NCBI GenBank assembly: GCA_009733775.1
Contig: WOGZ01000020.1
Location: 124,001 to 188,000, forward strand
From: Alectoria sarmentosa
Lineage: Eukaryota > Ascomycota > Lecanoromycetes > Lecanorales > Parmeliaceae
Direction: 5' to 3'
Length of the DNA stretch: 64,000 nt
Positions 10,959 to 20,975 of the stretch are shown here, in pieces. How positions within the stretch are numbered: the stretch's first letter is position 1; every line of letters starts with the position of its first letter. The translations under genes were made by a program, and so were the position numbers. Below the pieces are notes generated by a model, which saw only the letters and a list, made by a program, of their open reading frames with translations, did no database searches and was not told where the DNA came from.

Positions 10959-11540
10959 TCAAGCCGTCGCACCCGGCTCCCACGGCTGCCCGACCACAAT
11001 AGCCTGCATCACGCCCTTTTCCCCCACCGCCGTCCTGCCCCCCAACGGCGGCATCCGGGCCTGCCCCAGACACCTCCTCAGCACCCCCCGGGGCGCCTCC
11101 AACGTATCGCCGATATCCCTCCACCGCAACCTCTCCGTCTCCGTCTCCCCCAAGATGTCGACAATGATCTTGCAGGTCCGGAACGATTTCGAACAGGGGA
11201 GGCGGACGTCGGCGTCGGGCCCGCGGCCGAAGGTGTAGGGCGTCGTGACCGCCTTGTCCGCGAGCAGCACGGTCACGGCGACGAGGCAGTCGCCGTAGTC
11301 GGTTTCGAAGAGGATGGGGGCGCCGGGGTGGCGCGGTTGGATGAAGCAGTGGGCCGTGGCCGTCAGGGCGGTTGCGTTTAGGGAGGGGAGCTGGTTGGTC
11401 TGGTTGAGCGGGGAAGGGACGGGGTCCGGTGAGAGGAGGTGGGGATTGAGCGGCTGGAGGGGAGTCGAGGAGGCTAGGAGGGCGAGGAGGGACAGGTGGA
11501 CGGAGATGGCGGCGAGGGTCATGGCGTTTTGTGGAAACAT
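10959..11540 (-). CDS. Small secreted protein, candidate
   Basis: Single-exon protein of 193 residues with an N-terminal hydrophobic segment (SVHLSLLALLASS) that fits a signal peptide cut near residues 25-30. The mature part has few cysteines (AHCF, DCLVA, PCSKSF, RTCKII, RRCLG), spaced as in two disulphide pairs plus one. The pattern CxVAVTVLLADKA…TPYTFGRGPDADVRLP…TCKIIVD recalls a group of fungal secreted proteins of unknown function in which a C-L-A-…-LP-…-TC-x-I-x-ID core is conserved. There is no enzyme motif. Two in-frame ATGs (11540 and 11522) both precede the signal segment. The gene is isolated and GC-rich compared with its flanks. Function unknown; apoplastic or cell-wall localisation is an inference. 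Confidence 0.6.
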   Translation of the reverse strand: MFPQNAMTLAAISVHLSLLALLASSTPLQPLNPHLLSPDPVPSPLNQTNQLPSLNATALTATAHCFIQPRHPGAPILFETDYGDCLVAVTVLLADKAVTTPYTFGRGPDADVRLPCSKSFRTCKIIVDILGETETERLRWRDIGDTLEAPRGVLRRCLGQARMPPLGGRTAVGEKGVMQAIVVGQPWEPGATA

Positions 11541-13980
11541 TCAGCGCGGAGTCCGTGGAGCATGCAGCAGTTGGGCGGTACAAGGGCATACATAAAAACA
11601 TCAAGGATGGCGGGAAATTGGCGCTTCCGTGGACACGACTGCCATTGGTGATGCTGTCGTGACGCTGCGCTTGTTGGTTTCAACATGCAATCATACCCGG
11701 TTTCGCGCCCCGGCACGCACATGGCGCATCCGTTGCAGCGTAGATGTCTGTAGCGATTAGCCGCAGGGAGGCTCCTTTTGGGATGTCAAGTTGTTTCCGT
11801 GAGATATGGCATTCGAGGTCGGAGAGCTGTTGCAGGGAAGAGATGTCGCGTGTTAATGTCCACAGTCAACAGGCATCTGGGTTGGATGTCGACCAGGAAG
11901 AATGTCAACGCGAGCCTGCACTATCCTTGCGCCAGTGAGTTGCTGAACGTTTGGTTCCGTTGCATGCTATGTCATACGTGATATGCATCGTCCAGCGCCT
12001 CGCTACATGATGAGATAGAACACCGCAATATCAAAAAGGTAGGAATTCCTCTTGGCTGACACTTCGCAAGGTTTTGGATTCATGTGCACGCAGAAGTAAG
12101 CCTGGCTGCTACTGTCTGCTTTGACTTCGTTTTGTTGCATGAATGCTTATGTGGAAGGTTGGCATTCACCGTAAGATTCTTGCCCAACTTCTTCACATAA
12201 CAGGACCACTCTACACGCCAATCTAATGCGAGTCTTGCACCGTGTCATCGAACGACCACTATTTGGCCCTCTTGTGGTAGAAGATCTCTCTCTGATTCCT
12301 CTGCTTGTTGATGTGGACTTGGAATTTCCTTTCTGCGGTCTTGCGCTTTGGGGAATTCTGTTCGCGTTCCCCCGGTATCCCGACCATGGTATTGAGACGA
12401 AGATACACTTTGCCAACAGGTGTATGCGTCGAGAGAAAGCTGATATCAAGAGCGGAATCCTGCGGAGACCATGTCTTTGACCTGCTTGGTTTCTCCAGAT
12501 AGTGAGCATAGAGGCGCGTAGCTCTCACGACGAATGGAAAGAAAAAAAAATTGAAAACACGATCAATGAAATGTGTGGTCTCTGTCGTAGAGAGCATCGT
12601 CAAGGCCCTTTCTTCCTCATTTGACCACGTATGTCAAGTCTGGATCGTTGAAGAATGCACCAACTTCGGATTCCAGATTTTGACTGGGCGATTGGGAGTA
12701 GGGTCTGAGCGTGCCGTAGCGCCATATTTTTCTAGCGATGAGGTTGGAATAGTATTGCAGTCACGCACTCCCCAAGGTATCCACCATTTTTTTTAATCCA
12801 TAATCGACACTAGGTAGCGCAGTAGGCTATCTTTCAAGGCACTGCCGCTGGCTTCCCTGTTATAAAGTACCACGTCATGACTGAATGGATCCTTTTCGAA
12901 CCAGCGCCCACCCCAGACCTAGAACTTCTCCACATTCTGTCTTCAGGTGTCGTCATGGACAGATAGTGATTTAAACGAGCCTTGCAGTGTTGTAGACTAA
13001 TTCGACCGAGAGAGTCGTAGGTATCTTCGGTTTTGCTGCCAAAGTATAATGCCCTGAGAAGCTGTGACATGATCGGCAGGCTCGAGTGAAAGGTGGAAGC
13101 GAAATTGAATCTTCGCCTGAAGAGTCTTACCTATTAAGGCTGTAGGTAGCACGGTGAAGCAGTCGATCCTCGTAGTGGCCTTATGGATACTATCGACATT
13201 TCGTTGCAACTTACTACGCTGCATATGTAAAGTGCACCTAAGGCTTTTACGAGATGCAGTGTTGAGTTCTCTCTGTCTAGTCTTGTTTCTTGTTATGTGT
13301 ATACGCAGCTTAGAGATTCCGTCGACTAGGCGGACAAAAGAAAGCTGTGATTCTGAGCTGTCATCATTCATCCATAGAGCAATTGCTGTCGTTCTTTGTT
13401 GCTTGATGCAAAATCTGGCGGCGGTGAGCAGAAAAGTCAGTGGCCCTTTCGTCAATGCTAAATCCTTTTACACGGGCAATCAGCTGATTAATGCCGTCCA
13501 CAGCTTGCTGAGGGTTAGCATTTTATGTGTGAAAAGCATACAAGATATTCGACCGTCCGAATGAATGCAACATCAGCGTAAACTTCAAAGAGTCTTTGAG
13601 ATTTGTGATGCGGAAAGTTCCAAGTTGCAGGATCCAATGCCGACTTTATGTTTACTACTTTGTCCCTCATCAGCTCTGGTGGCCTCGTTCACCCGGCTAC
13701 ATCAGTGACCCATACGAGCCTGAAGAGATTCTCATGTCCGAGGCTCAATGTACCGCATCAAATATCGTGTACGAGATTGAATCCGCCCTGATTAGTGTTT
13801 TTTGGGACTCTAGCATATTTTCCTAGAATCTCTTGCAATCTTCAAGACGTGACCAGATTATGAATAGGGAAATTGGGTATTATCAAACAGAAAAATCTGT
13901 CCAGCTTTCCAAAGTCCTTGAAAACAGTCTGGACAGAAAGCGATACTCCCAGCACCTGGTCAAGTTCGCTGGAAATGTAT
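11541..13980. other. 2.4 kb gene-free region
   Basis: Neither strand shows a recognisable coding pattern, only short unrelated open frames. I see no terminal repeats or RNA gene. It may hold decayed sequence, but I cannot support any identity. Confidence 0.4.
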
Positions 13981-15168
13981 CTATGGCTGGCTCAATGTCT
14001 CAGCGCTGGCGTAGTATCTCTGTCGGAGATTGTCAGCGAATACTCCTAGTAGGCTATGTATCTGCACTAGGTCTGTGTGATGCGGCTTCTTACCGGTCAG
14101 AAACTCCTCAAAGCTCAGCGTTATATACCCATCCCGGTCGTCATCATATCTCTTGAATACATCCGTCATTCTCTTTAGTATGATGCAGCTTTGCACAAAC
14201 AAATCAAAGCTCATACGATCCTCTCCACTTTTGTCATACGTCGTATATAGTAGATTGACAAAGGCTGAGGAGAGGCGGTAGCCAAAAGCAACGAGCGCTT
14301 TCGAGTACTCATCGAAGGATATGTAACCGCTTTGGTCCTCATCAAACCGATCGAAAAGGGCGCGCCAGGCAGCGAGGAAACCCCAAAGGCCGCTGCCCAT
14401 CTGTCAGCTCTGCCCACTAAGACGACCAAAAAGAAGCCGAATACCAAAATTCCTCAAAACTTATACTCCCGTCTTTGTCTGCATCAAACATCCTTATCAT
14501 CATCTTGACCGTATGCAGATCAAAACTCGTAAAGTCCCCGTTGACCAGCGCGTTCCCAAGCTCCCTTTCCGTCAATCGGCCTGCCCCCGCTGTATCGACT
14601 GCCTTAAAAAGCGGAAAAAGGGACGCATCGGCGCTGCTGCTACCAGGGGCCGGTGTCCCAGGCGGTCGAGACGGAGGTGGTGGACGCCCATGGTAGGCTT
14701 GAGGTGGAGGACCGAAGCCGTGATTTGGCGGTGGTGGCGATGACGCGGCGTTTTGGTTGAATTGGGTGCTATTGTAGGAGTTTTTTGGTGAGACGCGGGG
14801 TGGAAGTTGCGTTTGCACTTGCTGTGCTGGTTTGGGAAGTAGTGGAGGAGGTTTCCTTTGGTATTGCGGTTGTGATTGAGGAGGGTTGTAGGCTTGGGGA
14901 TTTGAGTTTGAATATGGTCGTGGCGGTAGTGCGTGTGGAGGATTTAATTGCTTATGTTGCGGTTGGGAGGAAAGGATTTGGGCTGCCTGTGTCAATGGGA
15001 TGTGGGTCAGCTTTGGCACGAGGAGCTGGGAAGAGCGAAATATACCTGTTCTGGCTCTGCGTGTCTGATATCGAACGTTTTAGTGGGGGGCATGAGTGAG
15101 TAGATGTGTTAGGACTCTGAAACTCACGCAGGAAGGGCATCTGGATTGTAGCCGCTGTTGTAGGCCAT
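13981..15168 (-). CDS. Penta-EF-hand calcium-binding protein (PEF1/ALG-2/sorcin type)
   Basis: Calcium-binding adaptor of the penta-EF-hand family. Five exons: 15168-15128, 15064-15046 (19 nt), 14986-14445, 14392-14094 and 14045-13981. All introns are GT-AG of 48-63 bp and phases close to give 321 residues. The N-terminal half is rich in Pro, Gln and Asn. The C-terminal half holds five EF loops: DTAGAGRLTEREL (degenerate), DADKDGSISFEEF, DEDQSGYISFDEY, TYDKSGEDRMSFDLF and DDDRDGYITLSFEEF, with the FCGLWGFLAAWRALFDRFD linker typical of the family. Yeast and human relatives act at membranes and in stress or calcium signalling. The EF-hand exons are certain. The first two small exons are the least sure, chosen because they give a start MAYNSGYNPDALP and a 59 bp intron with a CTGAC branch sequence. 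Confidence 0.85.
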
Positions 15169-15707
15169 TGTAGGGGTTTTTGGTTCGTTGGGCCAGCCTC
15201 CCAAGGATGTATTGTTTCCCTTGTCGCAGTGGACGTAATTATTCGGCAACTGCTGAAGGCACAGAAGTCGCGGCCACCCATTGCGCGTCTGTGGCGCATC
15301 GTCTGCAATTCGTCAAGAGGACTGCTCGTTCTTATTTTCACACATGGCATAAGTGATTTAAATCATCGTCTTCACGGACTCATGCTGAGCAATGAATATG
15401 CAAGGTCATTTGAGGAGACTTGTTGATCTTGATAGGATTCTATCGTGCATTTTTACGTAGTTTTGTACTCTACAATTCATCGAGCGTCAGACTTTTCCAA
15501 TTCCTGTTCTACAGCATCATGCAGACATCATTTCCAAGATGGAATCGCTAAATATAACAGGCAAAGGCACCCTGAATATCTGCAAAAGATGCAGAGGACA
15601 CTTGTAAGACCCTATTGAGAAATAGGCAAAGGCGTGTTTGGTCGACTGTCCATGAACTGTTCAAGTTGCATCAGCTTATAGTGAAGTCCAATAGAGCTGG
15701 GAGGGAG
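15169..15707. other. Intergenic between two minus-strand genes
   Basis: 540 bp holding the promoter of the penta-EF-hand gene and the 3' end of the LEU4 gene. No gene or repeat seen. Confidence 0.4.
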
Positions 15708-17695
15708 CTAAGCACTAACCGATGAAGCTGCAGAAAGCAAAGCATTCAAACTGGCCTGAACCACATCTTCATGGATCCCCACACCCCAGACCCGTTCCTT
15801 ACTGCCAGCCGCCGTGCACTCAATATATGTGGCCGCCTGGACGTTTTTATTTTTGCCAATGGCATGCTCGCTGTAATTTGCAACGTCTAGATCGATTCCG
15901 AGCATGTGCAGGGCGTTCGCTAGAGAGGAAAGCGCCCCGTTGCCGAGGCCGGTGATCTTGTGCTCCTTTCGATCCCAGTCCACAACACCTTCGAATCTTC
16001 TCATCGAGTTCTGCGTATTCTGACTGCGGCCTTCTTCTGGAATGAATGGTATGGAGCGATCAGGTGCAATTCTGTAGTCGACAAGAGTAAAGCGAGGGGC
16101 GCCCTTAAGGTGGTATGTATCTTGGAATAGCGTTTGAATTTCCTTGGCCAACAATTCTCGCCCAACGGCGTCGGCTCTCTGTTGAACGACTTTTGAAAAG
16201 GCAATTTGGAGGCCACGAGGAAGGTCAAGCTCCAGGTGTCTCTGGATGATCCATGCAACACCGCCTTTCCCACTTTGCGAGTTGACGCGAATGACAGCTT
16301 CGTATGTACGGCCAATGTCTTGAGGGTCGAGAGGGAGGTACGGAATCAGCCATGGATCTTCGTCCTTGAGCCCCTTCCGCGCTTGGAAACCTTTTTTAAT
16401 GGCGTCTTGATGTGATCCACTGAAAGCGCACTGAACGAGTGATCCGCCATACGGAGCACGGGGGTTGATTGGTATGTTATTACTCTCTTCGACGATATCG
16501 ATGACTGAGTTGATGTCAGAGAAATCAACTTTCGGGTAGATTCCCTGAGAATAAAGGTTCAAGGCTAGAGTTACGAGATCCACATTTCCAGTCCTTTCGC
16601 CGTTACCGAATAGAGTTCCTTCTACTCGATTTCCGCCAGCCATCTGCCCAAGTTCAGAAGCCGCAACAGCACAGCCACGGTCATTGTGCGTATGTAGCGA
16701 CACACAGATCTTGTTTCGTTCTGTCATTTTTTGGCAAAAGTATTCGATCTGGTCTGCGTAGACATTTGGAGTAGACATTTCGACAGTAGCTGGAAGATTG
16801 AAGATAATTGGATTAGATTCAGAAGGTTCCCATGCGGCTTTGACGGCTTCACAAATCTGCACAACAAAATCGAGGTTCGAATCAGAGAAAGTTTCCGGGG
16901 AGAATTCATATTGCCAGTGAGTTTTAGAAACTGGGTTATCTTTCGTGATCGATCGTGCGTACTTCGTACACGCAGTAGCTAAAGCGATACCATCCTCCTC
17001 AGAATGATTGAGGACTATCTGTTGGAAACATGGCGAGGTAGCAAGATAAAGATGGAGGATGGCGGTTTTCGTTCCCTCGACAGAGTCGACAGTTCGCTTT
17101 ATGAGATCTTGCCGGCCTAGTCTCCACATTAGTCAAACATATTTTTAAATCTCTACCTTTAGCATGATTGTAGCGACTTACAAGGACTGAGGACTTGCAA
17201 AGCTACGTCTTGCGGTACGACATCCGGGGTATCCACCAGGCGACGTGTGAACTCATAGTCTGTTTCTGATGCTGATGGGAATGAAACCTCGATTTCCTTG
17301 CTAACCCGGTCGTATGAGCTCAGAAACAAGGCGACCAGTATTCTCACCTACTAGCCAAGTTCCACTAGCATCTTGAAGTATCGCCATTTCTGATCTGAAC
17401 CCTACACCATCATATTTCAGCATTTTTCCTCTCAATTTAATATGCCATGTCTATTTGGGTTTGGTGCCAAATCTATGCACACGTACCATAGGGTCGACCA
17501 GCGACTGGTTTCCATCTCGGAGGTCTGTAGCGAGCCAGCGTGGGGGTTTATCGAGGGTTTTGGAGGGCCATTGACGATTTGGTAAGTTGATGGGCTTGAA
17601 AAGTCGGTACTTGGTAGAGGGATCTCTGAGCCTTGAGAAGCACGACCATTAGAAAGGTGGCAAGCCGGGTTTGCAGAGCAGACTCACATGGGCAT
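15708..17695 (-). CDS. LEU4: 2-isopropylmalate synthase
   Basis: First committed step of leucine synthesis: acetyl-CoA plus 2-oxoisovalerate to 2-isopropylmalate. Five coding exons: 17695-17688 (8 nt, Met-Pro-Met start), 17631-17487, 17401-17352, 17300-17182 and 17116-15708. GT-AG introns are 51-85 bp; phases close to 576 residues, normal for fungal LeuA. Motifs: LATDLRDGNQSL at the start of the TIM barrel, EIEVSFPSAS, the metal-binding HTHNDRG, GNRVEGTLFGNGERTGN and GSHQDAIKKG. The C-terminal about 130 residues (FEGVVDWDRKEHKITG…) are the regulatory LeuA dimer domain for leucine feedback. No mitochondrial presequence precedes MPMLRDPSTKYR, so this model is the short form; a longer isoform from an upstream start cannot be excluded. 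A Leu3-like site lies 112 bp upstream. Confidence 0.95.
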
Positions 17696-17806
17696 TGTGT
17701 CACAAGTTTGTTGAACGTAGAAGAGTCACACATCCAAATGACTGAGTTCGTGCGGGCCGAGGCGGAGAAACTAGTGCCAAGCCTTTTACTTATCGATAAG
17801 CTTCGT

Positions 17807-17816
17807 CCGATATCGG
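17807..17816. promoter_or_regulatory. Leu3-type CCG-N4-CGG site upstream of LEU4
   Basis: The palindrome CCGATATCGG is an everted CGG pair with a 4 bp spacer, the arrangement bound by the zinc-cluster regulator Leu3, which activates leucine genes when isopropylmalate is present. It lies 112 bp before the LEU4 start codon, a usual distance. Such a 6-base constraint occurs by chance every few kb, so the placement is the main support. Confidence 0.5.
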
Positions 17817-17863
17817 ATGCTGCGTACAGTATGTATTTTACATACCAATTCACGGTCGAGCTA

Positions 17864-18095
17864 TCCGATAACCGCCGATAACAAATTTCTAGGTTCACAT
17901 TTAGTCCTCTCGGCGTTTTTCGAACAGCTTGGTCAATAATCAATCATTTTATGTGATTTCAATTTTTATAATATGTTATAGAGTATACGCTACAATTTGC
18001 ATTCTTCAAATTTTTAATTGAATAATTCAGTGTGTTTTGATAATATAGAAAAGCGAGATAAGAAACTTGTTACAATCGGCTCGGCGTTTATCGGA
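17864..18095. mobile_element. MITE copy 1 (Tc1/mariner-like, TA target)
   Basis: A 232 bp AT-rich non-coding element. Its ends are inverted repeats: left TCCGATAACCGCCGA, right end the complement of TCCGATAAACGCCGA, with one mismatch. It is flanked by TA on both sides (17862-17863 and 18096-18097), the target duplication of Tc1/mariner/pogo elements. A second copy lies at 26063-26299 in the same orientation, near-identical over most of its length. It sits in the shared upstream region between LEU4 (minus) and the acyltransferase gene (plus). It has no coding capacity, so any transposase must come from elsewhere. Confidence 0.8.
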
Positions 18096-18330
18096 TAATC
18101 TATGAGCTACTTCTTGGCCATGTTAATGCCATGCTCATCGGATCTCAACGGTTCAAGGAAACACCGTCTAGGAAGAAAAATCGGCATTCTCTTCGTGCTT
18201 CTATTCTATCTCCCGATCACTGCTCTCTGATTCTCCGTATCAGTGTTTGTTCGTATCTGTAAAATTTACTGAACTCTTCTGCCTTATTTAGTACAAAGAG
18301 CCGGCTTCTTTGCCTAGGAATCCTGACAGT

Positions 18331-19611
18331 ATGGGCCCACCAGCTCTCACACCCCACATAGAACCCTCCCTTTACCACTGGCGCGCCTCTACTAAAAGAC
18401 CTAACTTATACCTCCGCCGTGCACTTGGCCCCGAGACAATATGGGCTCGTAAGGCTTCTGGACGACGACAAATGTTCCTGAACGGGAGTTTTACCCTTAT
18501 TGGTCCCTACTCCACTCTATCCCTCGACACATTTGGCAAAGCCGCGGAGCGTGCGTGGTTGAGAGTCCGATGCGAGTTTCCAGAAGTGGCTTTGGAACCT
18601 AGTAGTGAGCAGGGAGAAGATGGGAGCATTTTGCTAGAGCTGAAAATTCCGGTGTCTGAAAGAGAGACTAGGGAGTGGATGAGGAGGTCGCTTTTCTTGG
18701 GGACTTGTGTAGAGGGTAAGAGCGCGGAGGAGGAGATGAGGCAAGCTGTGATTAGAGACCCGGTTTGTGTGCGCTTGAATGCCAGAGTAGATCAGGACAG
18801 CAAGGTCTTTGGAGCTGAGTTTGCGTTTCGAGTCGATCATTTGACTGCAGATGGGGTTGGTGCCTACATTGTAACTGCATGCTTCTTAAAGTTCCTTGCA
18901 AATGCAGTAGGCGGAAGGGAAGAGACCTTCGATTGGGAAGCTTGGAAGGAGACACTCCCAACGCCGTGGGTAGGTATGATGAATACTCATCAAAGGACCG
19001 AGGGAAAGGAATTCGAAGAGGGCGTGAAGAAGACCACCAATCTGGTAATGGAGGCGAGCGTATGTGTATTTCCTACCAATAAGTGGGGTTTTGGCCTGAC
19101 ATATGGTGCGCAGAAGAGCGAATGGGGAATGGCAGTTCTTTCCGAGGAGGGATACATGCCGAAAGCTATTCACAAGCGATTCTCTGTCGAAGAGAGTAAC
19201 GCCATATTGCTTGCCGTAAAGGAACAAATAGGGGAAGCGTGCTCTGTCACTCAGCTTGGCCACGCGGCCATGGTGATGACAATGCTCAGGTTCAAACCAG
19301 TCCAAGAAAGGCCGACGCACGGTGCCCAATTAGTGTCTCCGCTGTTCATCAATGGACGGAGGTTTCTTGATCAACGTTTTCCTCGATCACAGAATTATAT
19401 CTCCATGTGCAGAGCTATTAGTGCGATTGGTTTTCGGAATGTTGAGAGTTACATTCTCTCGGACAATGGGAGCAAAGAAGAAGTCCAGGGGAAGCTAAAA
19501 TTAGCGTGCGCAGAGGCTTTCAGATCGTACCAAGCGGTCCGGGACCAAAAGTCGATACTCACTGAATCATTTTCCATGGCGGAGCATATCGCTCAGGCAA
19601 AGTACATATAG
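18331..19611 (+). CDS. CAT-fold acyltransferase (fungal condensation/Tri3-like type), N-terminal part
   Basis: BAHD/condensation-like acyltransferase family. The active-site HxxxDG reads DHLTADGVG at about residues 170-178; the histidine is the expected general base. The segment around QLVSPLFINGRRFLD… and the helix SILTESFSMAEHIAQA match the second half of the N-domain and the bridge of fungal acetyltransferases of the trichothecene 15-O-acetyltransferase type. The frame then stops at 19609-19611. The expected C-terminal strands are not adjacent but occur about 0.5 kb downstream (20120-20339). The protein as read (426 residues from ATG 18331) would lack the end of the fold. Either a 518 bp intron (19602-20119, phase compatible) joins them or the gene is interrupted. 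Substrate unknown; no biosynthetic cluster is near. Confidence 0.65.
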   Translation: MGPPALTPHIEPSLYHWRASTKRPNLYLRRALGPETIWARKASGRRQMFLNGSFTLIGPYSTLSLDTFGKAAERAWLRVRCEFPEVALEPSSEQGEDGSILLELKIPVSERETREWMRRSLFLGTCVEGKSAEEEMRQAVIRDPVCVRLNARVDQDSKVFGAEFAFRVDHLTADGVGAYIVTACFLKFLANAVGGREETFDWEAWKETLPTPWVGMMNTHQRTEGKEFEEGVKKTTNLVMEASVCVFPTNKWGFGLTYGAQKSEWGMAVLSEEGYMPKAIHKRFSVEESNAILLAVKEQIGEACSVTQLGHAAMVMTMLRFKPVQERPTHGAQLVSPLFINGRRFLDQRFPRSQNYISMCRAISAIGFRNVESYILSDNGSKEEVQGKLKLACAEAFRSYQAVRDQKSILTESFSMAEHIAQAKYI

Positions 19612-19671
19612 ACTACAATTCATCGAGCCATGCCCTACTAACCAGTACTCCCAGAAACGACTTGAAAGCCT

Positions 19672-20133
19672 TCAAAGGCAAAGAGACGGCTGATGCTGTA
19701 AGTCAACGGGCTTGGGTGTAGGGCCAATAGCTGAAATTTGAGAATAGTTCTTCTTAAGTGATGGAATCATCGAAAAATACATCTCTAATTCATATTGTGA
19801 TGAGACGCAAATCCATAAGGTCTTGGAAGTCGATGGCGTGCAATTTACCGCCAACCCAGATGGGCCACCATTGTAAGTCTGCCTGAGTTCAAACAAAGCT
19901 CTTTCATCATTGACGGATTCCATGGCAGAATCATACGCATGAGCACATTCAGACAAGCCATAAATTTGTCGGCCGAATGGAACGGAGCATGTTATATGGA
20001 TGAGGATATTCGGAAGTTCCTGGACAGTGTTGCGGACCTGATGCTGAGCTTGATAACCTAATTTGCTTAGTACCATGGATGCAAGCCAAAGCGCCTTAAG
20101 ATTCTTGAATTTTGACGAGCCTTGGATTTTCAA
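19672..20133 (-). other. Antisense open frame inside the interruption of the acyltransferase gene
   Basis: A 153-codon open frame on the opposite strand fills most of the sequence between the two acyltransferase parts. Its protein (…LPNILIHITCSVPFGRQIYG… and …LAVNCTPSTSKTLWICVSSQ…) reads like ordinary coding sequence rather than a random frame, but I do not recognise a family. It could be the tail of an inserted or overlapping gene, or chance. Confidence 0.3.
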
Positions 20134-20339
20134 ATCTAGGGATCTGGCGCGACTTCCTTGTTGATCCTTTGCGGGTTTCCAACCGGAACATCTTCACCCT
20201 GAAGGATTATTTCCCAGGCTCATCGCCAATTTCAGTGCCCAAAGGCCCTGCGAAGAGTGCCCTCTTCCGAATCGAAACAAAATTTCAGAAGCAGCACTTT
20301 AGCGTCAATATGAGTAAACCGAAAGTCGATTCGATATGA
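20120..20339 (+). pseudogene. C-terminal piece of the acyltransferase gene
   Basis: This frame starts at an AG acceptor-like site and encodes LGFSNLGIWRDFL, IFTLKDYFPG and FRIETKFQKQHFSVN, ending at TGA 20337-20339. The order short GFS-x-LG-I turn, then an F-x-v-x-D strand, then a hydrophobic strand with FSVN, is the usual end of CAT-fold acyltransferases. It lies in another frame from the upstream part and has no start of its own. It is either a distant last exon or a stranded remnant. Confidence 0.5.
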
Positions 20340-20406
20340 GATATTAGACACGCTATTCTCGCAACTCGTAAAGTCCTCTTAGTATCATAAATCATCCTAT
20401 TGGCAT

Positions 20407-20975
20407 TCACTTCTCTTTCCGCCCTAAACTCCATCTCTCGACCAGATCATCTGCGTCGGCTTGGTTTATTGATGGTCTCTTTACCGGTCCACGAGCGCCT
20501 TCCGGTCCAAACCAATGCTCTTTCCACCCAAGCACGAACGCTTTCCAAGCCAAGGGCAAGACCAATATGCCCACACACCACAACGCGGCTCTTTTCCTCA
20601 AGCCTCCGCGCCATTCACGCTTGTCCCGAGCGCTGGCTCTGAAAGCTTCCCATAACAATAGCGGCATAAGACTTGCCTGTCCCAAGCCTATTGTCCAGTA
20701 GACTTGTTTCCGCTTCCCGATACGGTATTTCGAGTCTGGCAATGCGAGTACTACTGTGGTGTGAGAGCCAGGATTAAAACGCCCGCGCAGCGGGCCATGA
20801 GCGTCGCGGTTCGGTTGAGCTTAGCAGCTGAGAACGAGAAGTTTGTCGCGAGAGTAGGGCGGAGGATCCACTTAGGGTAAAATATGAGGGAGACGAAGCT
20901 AGAAACGTTCGCGAGGGTTTCGATGATGAAGGCTTTTTGGATTACGGAAGGTATGGTAGACGTAGGGAAGTTCAA
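20407..20975 (-). pseudogene. Four-helix membrane protein gene with a one-base frameshift
   Basis: Two abutting frames on the same strand together make one fungal membrane protein of about 185 residues. The first (20975 to about 20751) begins MNFPTSTIPSVIQKAF, has one membrane helix and ends in a second helix CAGVLILALTPQ before TAG. The second (from about 20745) continues VVLALPDSKYRIGKRKQVYW, then two more helices (TIGLGQASLMPLLLW, LWCVGILVLPLAWKAFVLGW) and a short charged tail. The hinge of helix 2 and the LALPD turn is conserved in this uncharacterised family of small four-helix proteins, so the break at about 20748-20755 looks like a single-base loss. A 19-20 bp intron is too short to explain it. 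The function of the family is unknown. Confidence 0.6.

Noticed and set aside
10735..11238. 167-codon plus-strand frame
   Set aside because: Mostly antisense to the secreted-protein gene at 10959-11540, which has the better coding pattern.
17800..18100. A second nearby gene upstream of LEU4
   Set aside because: The sequence is the MITE, which has no coding capacity; short frames there are chance.
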